A program made the translations under genes and the position numbers. A model generated the notes under the pieces. The model saw only the letters and a program-made list of their open reading frames with translations. It was not told where the DNA came from and ran no database searches. A stretch of 64,000 nt of DNA from Hypericibacter adhaerens (GTDB taxonomy: Bacteria; Pseudomonadota; Alphaproteobacteria; Dongiales; Dongiaceae): positions 1,550,001 through 1,614,000 of the forward strand of contig NZ_CP042582.1 in NCBI RefSeq assembly GCF_008728835.1. The letters run 5' to 3'. This document shows, one piece after another, positions 7,654 to 16,828 of this stretch (position 1 is the first letter of the stretch; every line of letters begins with the position of its first letter).

Positions 7654-9714
7654 ATGCCCCTCGATCTTCTTCCCTCGGTCTGTCCCCACGACTGCCCGTC
7701 GACCTGCGCGCTCGAGGTCGAGCGCCTCGACCATCACAAGATCGGCCGGGTGCGCGGCGCCGCGGGTCAGAGCTACACCGCGGGCGTGGTCTGCTCGAAG
7801 GTCGCCCGCTATGCGGAACGCCATAATCATCCCGACCGCCTGACCCAGCCGCTGCTGCGGACGGGGGCCAAGGGCGAGGGACGCTCGGCTTTCGCGCCGA
7901 TCTCCTGGTCCGAGGCGCTGGACCGGGTCGCCGAGAAGTTCCTCGAGGCCGAGCGCCGCCATGGCCCCGAGGCGGTCTGGCCCTATTTCTATGCCGGCAC
8001 GATGGGGCTGGTGCAGCGTGACGGGATCCAGCGCCTGCGCCACACGAAGCGCTATTCGGGTCAGCTCTCGACCATCTGCGTCATGCTCTCCGACACGGGC
8101 TGGGTGGCGGGCGTCGGCGAGAAGCGCGGCGTCGATGCGCGCGAGATCGCGGAATCCGACCTGGTCGTGGTCTGGGGCGGCAATCCGGTCTCGACCCAGG
8201 TCAATGTGATGACCCACATCACCCGCGCCCGCAAGGAACGCGGCGCCAAGCTGGTGGTGGTGGATCCCTATCGCACGCCCACGGCCCAGGTGGCCGACAT
8301 CCATCTGATGCCGCGCCCCGGCACCGATGGCGCGCTCGCCTGCGCCGTGATGCATGAGCTGTTCCGCCAGGGTTTGGTCGATCGCGATTATATGGCGCGC
8401 TATACCGACTGCCCGGCGGAGCTCGAGACCCATGTCAAGGCGCGCTCGCCGGAATGGGCTGCCGCCATCACCGGCGTGCCCGCCGACGAGATTCGCGCCT
8501 TCGCCGAGCTCTATGGCCGCACGCAGCGCAGCTTCATCCGCCTGGGCTACGGCTTCTCGCGCTCGCGCAACGGCGCGGCCAACATGCATGCGGTGAGCTG
8601 CCTGCCGGCCATCACCGGCGCCTGGCGATACAAGGGCGGCGGCGCGCTCTACTCGAACGCGGGCTTCTACGGCCTCGACAAGACGATGATCGAGGGACTG
8701 GATCGCCGCGATCCCAAGGTGCGCATCCTCGACCAGTCGCGCATCGGCCCGGTGCTGACGGGCGACAAGCGGGACCTGGGCGAGGGGCCGCCGATCACGG
8801 CGATGCTGATCCAGAACACCAACCCGATGGTGGTCTGCCCCGAGGGGCTCAAGGTGCGCCAGGGCTTCCTGCGCGACGATCTCTTCGTCTGCGTGCATGA
8901 GCAGTTCATGACCGAAACGGCGGCCATGGCCGATATCGTGCTGCCGGCGACCACCTTCCTCGAGCATGACGACATCTATCTCGCCGGCGGCCACACCTAT
9001 CTGCAGATCGCGCGCAAGATCGTCGAGCCGCTGGCCGAGGCGAAGCCCAACCACTATGTCATCTGCGAGCTGGCCAAGCGGGTCGGTGCCGAGCATCCGG
9101 GCTTCGCCCTGAGCGAGTGGGAGCTGATCGACCAGATGCTGAAGGCGTCCGGCAAGCCCTCGGCCGACGCGCTTTATGCCGGGCGCTGGCATGATTGCGC
9201 GCTGCCGTTCGAGGACGCTCACTTCCTCACCGGCTTCCCCCAGCCCGGTGGACGGTTCCGCTTCAAGCCCGACTGGAAGGGCATGGGGCCGTGGCACCAG
9301 GGCATGCCCGAGCTTCCCGATCATCCGCAGATGATCGAAGAGGCCACCGCGGAACATCCGTTCCGGCTGGTGGCGGCACCTGCCCGGACCTTCCTCAATT
9401 CCACCTTCACCGAGACGCCCGGCTCCCGGCAGCGCGAGCAGCGCCCCACCGCGTTGCTGCATCCGGTCGATTGCGAGCGGCTGGCGCTGAAGGAGGGAGA
9501 CCGCGTCCGGCTCGGCAACCGGCGCGGCTCGGTCGTGGTCCACGCCAGGCCGTTCGACGGCCTGCAGCCCGGCGTGGTGATCGTCGAGGGCATCTGGCCC
9601 AACGGCGCCTTCGAGGAGGGGCAGGGGATCAACGCGCTGATCGGCGCCGATCCGGGCCCGCCGCGGGGCGGCGCCTGCTTCCACGACACCGCGGTCTGGG
9701 TCCGCGCGGCATGA
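7654..9714 (+). CDS. Molybdopterin-dependent oxidoreductase with N-terminal [4Fe-4S] site
   Basis: A 686-residue member of the DMSO reductase superfamily. The N-terminus has four cysteines, C10, C14, C18 and C47 (CPHDCPSTC, then VVCSK), which bind a [4Fe-4S] cluster. The Molybdopterin domain fills the centre (VVWGGNPVSTQ, DPYRTPTAQ, IRLGYGFSRSRNG, NTNPMVVCPEG, ATTFLEHDD) and the molydop-binding beta-barrel the end (LNSTFTETPGSR, VRLGNRRGSV). No Tat or Sec signal is seen, so it is probably cytoplasmic. No electron-transfer or membrane subunit lies next to it, so its partner and substrate are unknown. Its stop overlaps the start of mipZ by four bases. Confidence 0.88.
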   Translation: MPLDLLPSVCPHDCPSTCALEVERLDHHKIGRVRGAAGQSYTAGVVCSKVARYAERHNHPDRLTQPLLRTGAKGEGRSAFAPISWSEALDRVAEKFLEAERRHGPEAVWPYFYAGTMGLVQRDGIQRLRHTKRYSGQLSTICVMLSDTGWVAGVGEKRGVDAREIAESDLVVVWGGNPVSTQVNVMTHITRARKERGAKLVVVDPYRTPTAQVADIHLMPRPGTDGALACAVMHELFRQGLVDRDYMARYTDCPAELETHVKARSPEWAAAITGVPADEIRAFAELYGRTQRSFIRLGYGFSRSRNGAANMHAVSCLPAITGAWRYKGGGALYSNAGFYGLDKTMIEGLDRRDPKVRILDQSRIGPVLTGDKRDLGEGPPITAMLIQNTNPMVVCPEGLKVRQGFLRDDLFVCVHEQFMTETAAMADIVLPATTFLEHDDIYLAGGHTYLQIARKIVEPLAEAKPNHYVICELAKRVGAEHPGFALSEWELIDQMLKASGKPSADALYAGRWHDCALPFEDAHFLTGFPQPGGRFRFKPDWKGMGPWHQGMPELPDHPQMIEEATAEHPFRLVAAPARTFLNSTFTETPGSRQREQRPTALLHPVDCERLALKEGDRVRLGNRRGSVVVHARPFDGLQPGVVIVEGIWPNGAFEEGQGINALIGADPGPPRGGACFHDTAVWVRAA

Positions 9715-10595
9715 TCATCGTCGGAGGACCGCAAGGAACGGCCGGCCGGCGCTTCCGGCGCCCGCATGTGGTGGTGCTGGGCAACGAGAAGGGCGGCTCG
9801 GGCAAATCCACCACGGCGATGCATCTGATCGTGGCGCTGCTGCGCGAGGGCTACAAGGTCGGCAGCCTCGATCTCGATGCGCGCCAGGGCAGCCTCAGCC
9901 GCTTCATCGCCAACCGGGCCGAGAACGGGCTCGACCTGCCGGCGCCGCGGCATGTGCGGCTGGAACAGTCCGCGCTCGATTCCGTCGCGGCCGCGCGCGA
10001 GGAGGAGAAGCAGCGCTTCGACGCCGTCATGGCCCAGATGGCCGATTGCGATTTCATCGTGATCGACACGCCCGGCAGCGACAGCAATCTGTCGCGGCTC
10101 GGCCATGCCCGCGCCGACACGCTGGTGACGCCGCTCAATGACAGCTTCCTCGATCTCGATCTCCTGGCGCGCGTCGACGGCCAGGGTCAGAAGATCCGCG
10201 GCCCCAGCACCTATGCGGAGATGGTCTGGGAGCAGAAGAAGCGCCGCGCGCTCGCCGATGGCGGCTCCATCGACTGGATCGTCATGCGCAACCGCCTGGC
10301 CAGCCTCGATGCCCGCAACAAGCGGCGCATCGGCAAGCTGGTCGAGGAGCTGGCGCGCCGGATCGGCTTCCGCCTGGCGCCGGGCTTCAGCGAGCGCGTG
10401 GTGTTCCGCGAGCTGTTCCCCCGCGGACTGACCCTGCTCGACCTGGCCGATGCCGGCACCAGCCTGACGCTCTCCCATGTGGCGGCGCGCCAGGAATTGC
10501 GCGGCCTTCTCGACGCGATCGGCCTGCCCAAGCCGGAAGAGGGCGCTCCGGTGGAGAGACGCTGGACAGAACCGGTCCCTGTCCCCAATTCTTGA
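9711..10595 (+). CDS. mipZ: Division-plane positioning ATPase MipZ
   Basis: This 294-residue ParA/MinD-family ATPase forms a gradient from the poles and blocks FtsZ assembly away from midcell in alphaproteobacteria. The deviant Walker A NEKGGSGKST is at residues 25-34, Walker A' DLDARQGSLSR follows, and Walker B is FIVIDTPGSDS. The C-terminal RVVFRELFPRGLTLLDL is typical of MipZ rather than plasmid ParA. The start ATG at 9711 overlaps the preceding stop (ATGA). It is followed by VWA and J-domain genes on the same strand. The family assignment is firm; the coupling to the oxidoreductase is unusual. Confidence 0.92.
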   Translation: MIIVGGPQGTAGRRFRRPHVVVLGNEKGGSGKSTTAMHLIVALLREGYKVGSLDLDARQGSLSRFIANRAENGLDLPAPRHVRLEQSALDSVAAAREEEKQRFDAVMAQMADCDFIVIDTPGSDSNLSRLGHARADTLVTPLNDSFLDLDLLARVDGQGQKIRGPSTYAEMVWEQKKRRALADGGSIDWIVMRNRLASLDARNKRRIGKLVEELARRIGFRLAPGFSERVVFRELFPRGLTLLDLADAGTSLTLSHVAARQELRGLLDAIGLPKPEEGAPVERRWTEPVPVPNS

Positions 10596-10667
10596 AGGGG
10601 AGAACCGCCCGCCGAAGGGGCGGTTCCGCGGGGTAAGCAGGCTCTTTCCTGGTGAGGCGGTACCGCC

Positions 10668-11390
10668 ATGGCGTCGTCTCGAGACAAGCTGCCGACGGAC
10701 AAGCCGACCAACGCCTCGGGGCAGGACGTGGCCGCGTTCCTGGCCAAGCTCGCAGCCGTGCCGTCGCCGCGCAAGGACGGCGTCCGGGGCCGGCTCCTGT
10801 TCGGCATGGATGCGACGGCGAGCCGCCAGCCGACCTGGGACCGGGCCTGCCATATCCAGGCGGAGATGTTCACCGCCGCAGCGGGCCTCGGCGGGCTCGA
10901 CATCCAGCTCGCCTATTACCGGGGCTTCGGCGAATTCAAGGCCACGCCCTGGCTGTCGGACGGCGCCACCCTGCAACGGCTGATGGGCGTCGTCGCCTGC
11001 CTCGGCGGCAAGACCCAGATCGCCAAGCTGCTGCGCCACGCCCTCGTCGAGACCAAGGCGAAACGCATCAACGCCGTCGTCTTCATCGGCGATGCCATGG
11101 AAGAGGATGGCGACGCGCTCTGCCACCAGGCGGGCGAACTCGGCTTGCTGGGCGTGCCGCTCTTCATGTTCCACGAACGCGGCGAGCCGGTGGCGGCCGA
11201 GACCTTCCGGCAGATGGCGACGCTCTCCGGCGGCGCCTATTGCCCCTTCGACGCCCACAGCGCCGATGCCTTGCGCGACCTGCTGCGGGCGGTCGCCGTC
11301 TTCGCGACCGGCGGCCGCGCGGCGCTCGAGGATCATTCGCGGCGCGAACGCGGCGCCGCGCTCCTGCTCACGCGTCAACTGAATCGTTGA
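10668..11390 (+). CDS. VWA-like domain protein
   Basis: A 240-residue soluble protein with a von Willebrand A-like fold. LLFGMDATASR near residue 45 resembles the MIDAS metal site (DxTxS variant of DxSxS), and NAVVFIGDAMEED near residue 125 the following strand and loop. LGVPLFMFHERG and LSGGAYCPFD complete the pattern. There is no signal peptide or membrane segment. It lies 72 bases after mipZ and 31 bases before the membrane J-domain gene, on the same strand, so the three probably form one transcription unit. I do not know its partner; VWA proteins often assemble with AAA ATPases, but none is encoded nearby. Confidence 0.72.
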   Translation: MASSRDKLPTDKPTNASGQDVAAFLAKLAAVPSPRKDGVRGRLLFGMDATASRQPTWDRACHIQAEMFTAAAGLGGLDIQLAYYRGFGEFKATPWLSDGATLQRLMGVVACLGGKTQIAKLLRHALVETKAKRINAVVFIGDAMEEDGDALCHQAGELGLLGVPLFMFHERGEPVAAETFRQMATLSGGAYCPFDAHSADALRDLLRAVAVFATGGRAALEDHSRRERGAALLLTRQLNR

Positions 11391-11421
11391 GCCGCGGGGG
11401 CCCGGGGACGATCGGAAATCG

Positions 11422-12162
11422 ATGATCGCATATTTCTTTCTGGGCGTGGTCCTGCTGGCGATGCTGTTGCTGCTGATCAAATCGGCGGCCAGCGTCGACG
11501 CCGCCCTGCTGGCGCGGCTGTTCAAGGGTTTCGCGATCGCTTTCGTGGTGGCCGGCGTCGCCTATCTCGTCATCGCCGGCCGGGCCGGCATCATCGCCGT
11601 GGCACTCCCCATCGTCGTGCCGTTCCTGCTGCTCTGGCTGCGCCGGCGAGCCGCCACGGGCAGCGGGGGCGGATGGGAGGCGCGGCGCCCCAGCGGCAGC
11701 GGGCGCTCCGATGTCGAGACCGCCTTCTTCGCCATGAGCCTCGATCACGGCTCGGGTCGGCTCGATGGCTGGATCAAGAAGACGAGGTTCGCGGGTCGGC
11801 GCCTGAGCGAGCTGCTGCGCGACGAGCTCGTCGAGCTGCGGCGCGAGGTGGCCGGCGATCCCGATTCCGTCTCGGTCCTCGAGGCCTTCCTCGACCGCAC
11901 CCAGGGGCCCGATTGGCGCGGCGCCGGGCAGGCCGGACCGGAAGGCGCCGCTGCGGGCGCCGGGACAGGGAGCGGCGGCGGCAGCGGAGCCATGACGCGC
12001 GAGGAGGCTTACGAGGTGCTGGGCCTCAAGCCGGGCGCCAAGGAGTCCGAGATCCGCGACGCGCATCATCGCCTGATGAAGAAGCTGCATCCCGACCAGG
12101 GCGGCTCCGACTATCTGGCGGCCCGGGTGAACCGCGCCCGCGACATCTTGCTCGGCACCTGA
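11422..12162 (+). CDS. Membrane-anchored J-domain (DnaJ-like) protein
   Basis: A 246-residue protein. Residues 2-20, about 35-55 and 57-74 are hydrophobic and end in LRRRAA, so the N-terminus is membrane embedded. A linker rich in Gly and Ala follows, then a J domain at residues 192-246 with EAYEVLGLKPGA, RLMKKLHPDQGG (HPD motif intact) and ARVNRARDILLG. This is the layout of TIM14/DjlA-type co-chaperones, which stimulate DnaK ATPase at the membrane. It is the last gene of the mipZ-VWA run. Type III J proteins of this kind usually act on a few dedicated clients; the client here is unknown. Confidence 0.82.
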   Translation: MIAYFFLGVVLLAMLLLLIKSAASVDAALLARLFKGFAIAFVVAGVAYLVIAGRAGIIAVALPIVVPFLLLWLRRRAATGSGGGWEARRPSGSGRSDVETAFFAMSLDHGSGRLDGWIKKTRFAGRRLSELLRDELVELRREVAGDPDSVSVLEAFLDRTQGPDWRGAGQAGPEGAAAGAGTGSGGGSGAMTREEAYEVLGLKPGAKESEIRDAHHRLMKKLHPDQGGSDYLAARVNRARDILLGT

Positions 12163-12313
12163 CCCGGAGCTTCATATCCTTTTCACCTCCAGGCCCTTTT
12201 AATCTCACGGATTGTGAGAAATAGCGGCCCCGGGGACCCCTCCGGTTGCATCCCTGGATGCTGCATGGCACAAAGACCGGCGTTGCCGGGCTGCCGGTGA
12301 TTCAGGAAAAACA

Positions 12314-13198
12314 ATGTCAAAACAAAGAGTTCGTAAGGCCATTTTTCCCGTTGGCGGGCTCGGGGTCCGGTTTTTGCCGGCCACCAAGGCGATGCCCAAG
12401 GAGATGCTGCCGGTCGTCGACAAGCCGCTGATCCAGTATGCGGTGGAGGAGGCCAAGGCGGCCGGCATCGAGCAGTTCATCTTCGTCACCAGCCGTGGCA
12501 AGAGCGCGATCGAGGATCATTTCGATCTCTCCTTCGAGCTGCAGGCGACCCTGACCGAGCGGGCCAAAAAGAAGGAGCTGGCGCTCCTCGAGGAGATGCG
12601 GCTGCAGCCCGGCCAGGTGGCCTATGTGCGCCAGCAGGAGCCGCTGGGGCTGGGCCATGCCGTCTGGTGCGCCCGCCACATGATCCAGGACGAGCCGGTG
12701 GCCGTGCTCCTGGCCGACGATCTGGTGAAGGCGGCGACGCCCTGCCTCAAGCAGATGGTCGAGGCCCAGGCCGAGGTCGGCGGCAACATCATCGCCGTGA
12801 TGGATGTGGCGCCGTCCCAGACCGACAAATACGGGGTGGTGAAGCCGGGTGCCACCAAGGGCCGGCTCGTGGAGGTGCAGGGGCTGGTCGAGAAGCCGGC
12901 GCCGTCGGCGGCGCCCTCGACGCTCGCGGTCATCGGCCGCTACATCCTGCAGCCCGAGCTGTTCGGGTTCCTGGCACGCCATGAGCGCGGCGCCGGCAAC
13001 GAGATTCAGCTCACCGATGCCATGGCCAAGATGATCGGCAAGACGCCGTTCCACGGCTACCGGTTCGAGGGCACGCGATTCGATTGCGGCGACAAGGCCG
13101 GTTTCGTCGAGGCGACGCTGGCCTATGCGCTGGAGCATGAGACGGTCGGCAAGGCCACGCGCGAGATGCTGCGCCGGCTGGCCCAGAACTTGAGCTGA
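12314..13198 (+). CDS. galU: UTP--glucose-1-phosphate uridylyltransferase
   Basis: This 294-residue enzyme makes UDP-glucose from UTP and glucose 1-phosphate in the cytoplasm. GalU signatures are PVGGLGVRFLPATKAMPKEM at the N-terminus, KPLIQYAVEEA, QQEPLGLGHAVW, VAVLLADD and GNEIQLTDAMA. Length is normal for bacterial GalU. About 150 bases upstream are gene-free. The UDP-glucose dehydrogenase and phosphohexomutase genes follow on the same strand, spaced 58 and 53 bases apart, which forms a precursor pathway for exopolysaccharide, lipopolysaccharide or glucuronate-containing glycans. Confidence 0.95.
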   Translation: MSKQRVRKAIFPVGGLGVRFLPATKAMPKEMLPVVDKPLIQYAVEEAKAAGIEQFIFVTSRGKSAIEDHFDLSFELQATLTERAKKKELALLEEMRLQPGQVAYVRQQEPLGLGHAVWCARHMIQDEPVAVLLADDLVKAATPCLKQMVEAQAEVGGNIIAVMDVAPSQTDKYGVVKPGATKGRLVEVQGLVEKPAPSAAPSTLAVIGRYILQPELFGFLARHERGAGNEIQLTDAMAKMIGKTPFHGYRFEGTRFDCGDKAGFVEATLAYALEHETVGKATREMLRRLAQNLS

Positions 13199-13256
13199 TA
13201 ATCCTCGTCGATTTCATCCGTATGCGCATGCGCGCCAGCGAAGGGGAATCTCTCGC

Positions 13257-14585
13257 ATGAAGGTCGTCATGATCGGTGCCGGCTATGTCGGCCTGGTGTC
13301 CGGTGCCTGCTTCTCGGAGTTCGGCGTCGAGGTCGCCTGCGTCGACAAGGATGCGAACCGCATCCGCGAGCTGACCGAGGGCCGCATCCCCATCTACGAG
13401 CCGGGTCTCGAGGATCTGGTGCGCGACAACGGCAAGGCCGGCCGGCTGACCTTCTCGACCGACCTGGCCTCGGCCATGGTTGGCGCCGAGGCCGTCTTCA
13501 TCGCGGTCGGCACGCCCTCGCGGCGCGGCGACGGTCATGCGGACATGAGCTACGTCTTCCAGGCGGCGCGCGAGATCGCGGCGTCGCTCGACGGCTATAC
13601 CGTGATCGTCACCAAATCGACCGTGCCGGTCGGCACCGGACGGCGGGTGTCCGAGATCATCCGCGATATCCGCCCCGACGCCGAGTTCGACGTGGTGTCC
13701 AATCCGGAGTTCCTGCGCGAAGGCTCGGCGATCAACGATTTCATGCGGCCCGACCGGATCGTGATCGGCGCGGAGACGGAACGCGCGCGCGCCGTCATGC
13801 GCCGGCTCTACCGGCCGCTCTACCTGATCGAGACGCCGATGGTCTTCACCGGGCTCGAGACCTCGGAGCTGATCAAATACGCCGCCAACAGCTTCCTCGC
13901 GACCAAGATCACCTTCATCAACGAGATCGCCGATCTCTGCGAGAAGGTCGGCGCCGACGTGCATGACGTGGCGCGCGGCATCGGGCTCGACGGCCGCATC
14001 GGCCGCAAGTTCCTGCATCCCGGCCCCGGCTATGGCGGCTCCTGCTTCCCGAAGGACACCTTGGCCCTCGTGCGCACGGCGCAGGAGGCCGACGCGCCGT
14101 TGCGGATCATCGAGACGGTGGTCGCCTCGAATGACGCGCGAAAGGCCGCGATGGTGGGGCGCGTGCTCTCGGCCTGCGGCGGCAATGTCCGGGGCAAGGC
14201 CATCGCCGTGCTGGGCCTCACCTTCAAGCCCAACACCGACGATATGCGCGACAGCCCGAGCCTCATGATCCTGCCGCGGCTCCTGGAGCAGGGGGCCAAG
14301 GTCAGGGCCTTCGACCCCGAAGGCATGAACGAGGCGCGCAAGCTGATGCCCGAGGTGGAATATTGCGGCTCCGCCGAGGAGGCCATGGCCGGCGCCGATT
14401 GCCTGCTGCTGCTGACGGAATGGAACGAGTTCCGGGCGCTCGATCCCCGCCGCATCAAGGCGATCCTGGGCAAGCCCGTCGTGGTCGATCTGAGGAACGT
14501 CTATAATCCGGCCGAAATGCGCGGCGCGGGCCTGACCTACACCAGCATCGGGCGGCCCAACGGCCATCCCACGGAACCGGCATGA
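13257..14585 (+). CDS. ugd: UDP-glucose 6-dehydrogenase
   Basis: A 442-residue NAD-dependent dehydrogenase that oxidises UDP-glucose twice to UDP-glucuronate. The N-terminal Rossmann motif is GAGYVGLVSGACFSE, and the catalytic cysteine sits in PGYGGSCFPKDT. VLGLTFKPNTDDMRDSPS marks the UDP-binding C-terminal domain. The length is typical. It lies directly after galU, which supplies its substrate. Confidence 0.95.
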   Translation: MKVVMIGAGYVGLVSGACFSEFGVEVACVDKDANRIRELTEGRIPIYEPGLEDLVRDNGKAGRLTFSTDLASAMVGAEAVFIAVGTPSRRGDGHADMSYVFQAAREIAASLDGYTVIVTKSTVPVGTGRRVSEIIRDIRPDAEFDVVSNPEFLREGSAINDFMRPDRIVIGAETERARAVMRRLYRPLYLIETPMVFTGLETSELIKYAANSFLATKITFINEIADLCEKVGADVHDVARGIGLDGRIGRKFLHPGPGYGGSCFPKDTLALVRTAQEADAPLRIIETVVASNDARKAAMVGRVLSACGGNVRGKAIAVLGLTFKPNTDDMRDSPSLMILPRLLEQGAKVRAFDPEGMNEARKLMPEVEYCGSAEEAMAGADCLLLLTEWNEFRALDPRRIKAILGKPVVVDLRNVYNPAEMRGAGLTYTSIGRPNGHPTEPA

Positions 14586-14638
14586 GCCGATCCCCGTTTT
14601 AACGCCGCTTCCTTCTTCGAGCTGTCCAGAGACCTGGC

Positions 14639-16051
14639 ATGACCGATTCCCATCGCTTCGATCCGACCGTCCTGCGCGAATACGACATCCGCGGAATCGT
14701 CGGCAAGACGCTCTCCGCGGCCGATGCCCGTGCGGTCGGCCGCGCCTTCGGCACGACCCTCGTGGAGGCGGGTGCCGAGAATGTCTGCCTCGGCCAGGAT
14801 GGAAGGCTGAGCTCGCCCGAGCTCGCCGATGCCCTGGCCGAAGGGCTCGAGGCTTGCGGGCTCGAGGTCTGGCGCGTCGGGATCGGGCCGACGCCGATGC
14901 TCTATTTCGCCACCACCGTGCTCCAGGCCGGGGGCGGCATCATGGTCACAGGCTCGCACAACCCGGCCGACTATAACGGCTTCAAGATGATGAAAGGCCG
15001 CGAGGCCTTCCACGGCACGCAGATCCGCGACCTGGGCAAGATCGCGGAGGCCGGCGCCTACCGCTCGCGCGGGGCCAAGGGCAGAAGCGTGGAGCGGCCG
15101 CTGCTCGACCGCTATGTCGAGCGGCTGACCAAGGATTTCCGCGGCGATCGCGAGCTCACCGTCTGCTGGGACGCCGGCAATGGCTCGGCGGCCGAGGCGA
15201 TGCGCCGCCTGACGGCGGCGTTGCCGGGCCGGCATATCCTGCTCAACGAGCGGATCGACGGCACCTTCCCGGCCCATCATCCCGATCCGACGGTCCCCGA
15301 CAACCTGAAGCAGCTCCAGGCCAAGGTGCTCGAGACCAAGGCCGATCTCGGCATCGCCTTCGACGGCGACGGCGACCGGATCGGCGTGGTCGACGAGAAG
15401 GCCCGCATCCTCTGGGGCGACCAGCTCATGGTGCTGCTGGCGCGCGACGTGCTGGCCGACCGGCCGGGCTCGACCATCATCGCCGACGTCAAGGCGAGCC
15501 AGGTTCTGTTCGACGAGATCGCCAAGGCGGGCGGCCAGCCGCTGATGTGGCGTACCGGCCATTCGCTGATCAAGTCGAAGATGGCGGAAACGGGCGCGCC
15601 GCTGGCGGGCGAGATGAGCGGCCATATCTTCTTCGCCGACCGCTATTACGGCTATGACGACGCGCTCTATGCGGCCGTGCGGCTGCTTGCGATCATGGCG
15701 CGAAGCAGCGAGAGCCTGGGCGCCCTGCGCGACCGCATGCCCGCCGTCGTCAACACGCCGGAGCTGCGCTTCCCGTCGAGCGAGGATCGCAAGTTCAAGA
15801 TCGTCGAGGAGGTCAAGGCGCGGCTCATGCAGAACGGCGCCAAGGTGTCCGACATCGACGGCGTGCGCGTCAGCACGGCCGACGGCTGGTGGCTGCTGCG
15901 CGCCTCCAACACGCAGGACGTGCTGGTCGCGCGCTGCGAGGCCCGCGACGAGAAGGGCCTCGATCGCCTGAAGACCCAGCTGGTCGAGGCGCTCGGCCGA
16001 AGCGGTGTCGCCGCCCCCGACTTCAGCGGCAAGGCCAACGCCGGCCACTGA
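14639..16051 (+). CDS. Phosphomannomutase/phosphoglucomutase
   Basis: A 470-residue alpha-D-phosphohexomutase of the AlgC type, which interconverts hexose 1- and 6-phosphates and so feeds Gal[10 protein letters not shown] at the start is typical; the phosphoserine loop is [11 protein letters not shown], the metal loop [11 protein letters not shown], and the sugar-specificity loop GEMSGHIFF; the phosphate-binding region is [15 protein letters not shown]. It closes the galU-ugd-PMM set. Dual PMM/PGM activity is usual in this family, so I leave the symbol blank. Confidence 0.92.
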   Translation: MTDSHRFDPTVLREYDIRGIVGKTLSAADARAVGRAFGTTLVEAGAENVCLGQDGRLSSPELADALAEGLEACGLEVWRVGIGPTPMLYFATTVLQAGGGIMVTGSHNPADYNGFKMMKGREAFHGTQIRDLGKIAEAGAYRSRGAKGRSVERPLLDRYVERLTKDFRGDRELTVCWDAGNGSAAEAMRRLTAALPGRHILLNERIDGTFPAHHPDPTVPDNLKQLQAKVLETKADLGIAFDGDGDRIGVVDEKARILWGDQLMVLLARDVLADRPGSTIIADVKASQVLFDEIAKAGGQPLMWRTGHSLIKSKMAETGAPLAGEMSGHIFFADRYYGYDDALYAAVRLLAIMARSSESLGALRDRMPAVVNTPELRFPSSEDRKFKIVEEVKARLMQNGAKVSDIDGVRVSTADGWWLLRASNTQDVLVARCEARDEKGLDRLKTQLVEALGRSGVAAPDFSGKANAGH

Positions 16052-16249
16052 GGCGACGTTCCCGCCCGGCGCAAAGAGGCGCCGAGGCCGTTGGAATGGC
16101 GATCCCGCTGCCGGCAATTTTCGCCGATTTCGCGCCGAGCTGCACCGTTAGCCAGCCGGTAAGGGCTCACGGCGTCGAATGAGCGCGCCGATGCATAGGC
16201 CGTTAGGACGAGGGCCCGCGCATTCGGCGCTTCATTCAGGAGACCCGCC

Positions 16250-16687
16250 ATGCCCCGGATCCGCTCGGTCATCGTCGGCCTGCTCGGTTTCGCGCTCTAC
16301 CTCCTGCTGAACCTCGACATCCTCCAGCGCGGCCTGGTCGAGTTTGACAACACATGGCTTTGCGGCCTGGGCCTGGCGATCCTCTTGTCGGCCTGGGCGC
16401 TCGAGGGGCAGGGACCGGCGATCAGGCTGTTCTGGGTCCTGCTGGCGCCGGTGCTGGGCTCCATGGCGGGCTACGGGCTGCCGGTGCTGGCCGACTATCT
16501 CGCGACGGGCTATCTCAAGAGCGGCTCGCTGCAACAATGGACCCGCATGGCGGCGATCGAGCCCTATCTGCCGGCCCGTCTCTGGATGCTCTCGGCTCTC
16601 CTCCTGGTCCTCTCCCTCGTCAATCACCAGCTCCTGAACCTGCGCCGCCAGATGGCCGCGGAAGGACGGCGGCCGCGGGCGACGTGA
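16250..16687 (+). CDS. Small membrane protein of unknown function
   Basis: A 145-residue protein that I do not recognise. Hydrophobic stretches lie at about residues 6-24, 40-56, 60-82 and 110-128, so it is probably a four-helix inner membrane protein; the C-terminus is basic (RRQMAAEGRRPRAT). An AGGAG ribosome site lies about ten bases before the ATG. It stands alone, about 200 bases after the phosphohexomutase gene and convergent with the carboxypeptidase gene. Codon use matches the neighbours, which supports a real gene. Confidence 0.6.
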   Translation: MPRIRSVIVGLLGFALYLLLNLDILQRGLVEFDNTWLCGLGLAILLSAWALEGQGPAIRLFWVLLAPVLGSMAGYGLPVLADYLATGYLKSGSLQQWTRMAAIEPYLPARLWMLSALLLVLSLVNHQLLNLRRQMAAEGRRPRAT

Positions 16688-16828
16688 CGCGCTCGGGCGT
16701 CATCCCGGCCATGCCGGTCGTGGCCTGTCCCCGTGCGCGCCCATGGTGCGACAGGGCGCCGGCATGACGATGGGCGCCCGGATTGCTCCGGGCGACAAAG
16801 GCAGTCTCAGGTCTGGGAGAGAGGCGGC

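Noticed and set aside
7585-9684. 699-codon open frame opposite the molybdopterin oxidoreductase gene
   Set aside because: Antisense shadow; the plus-strand gene has clear motifs.
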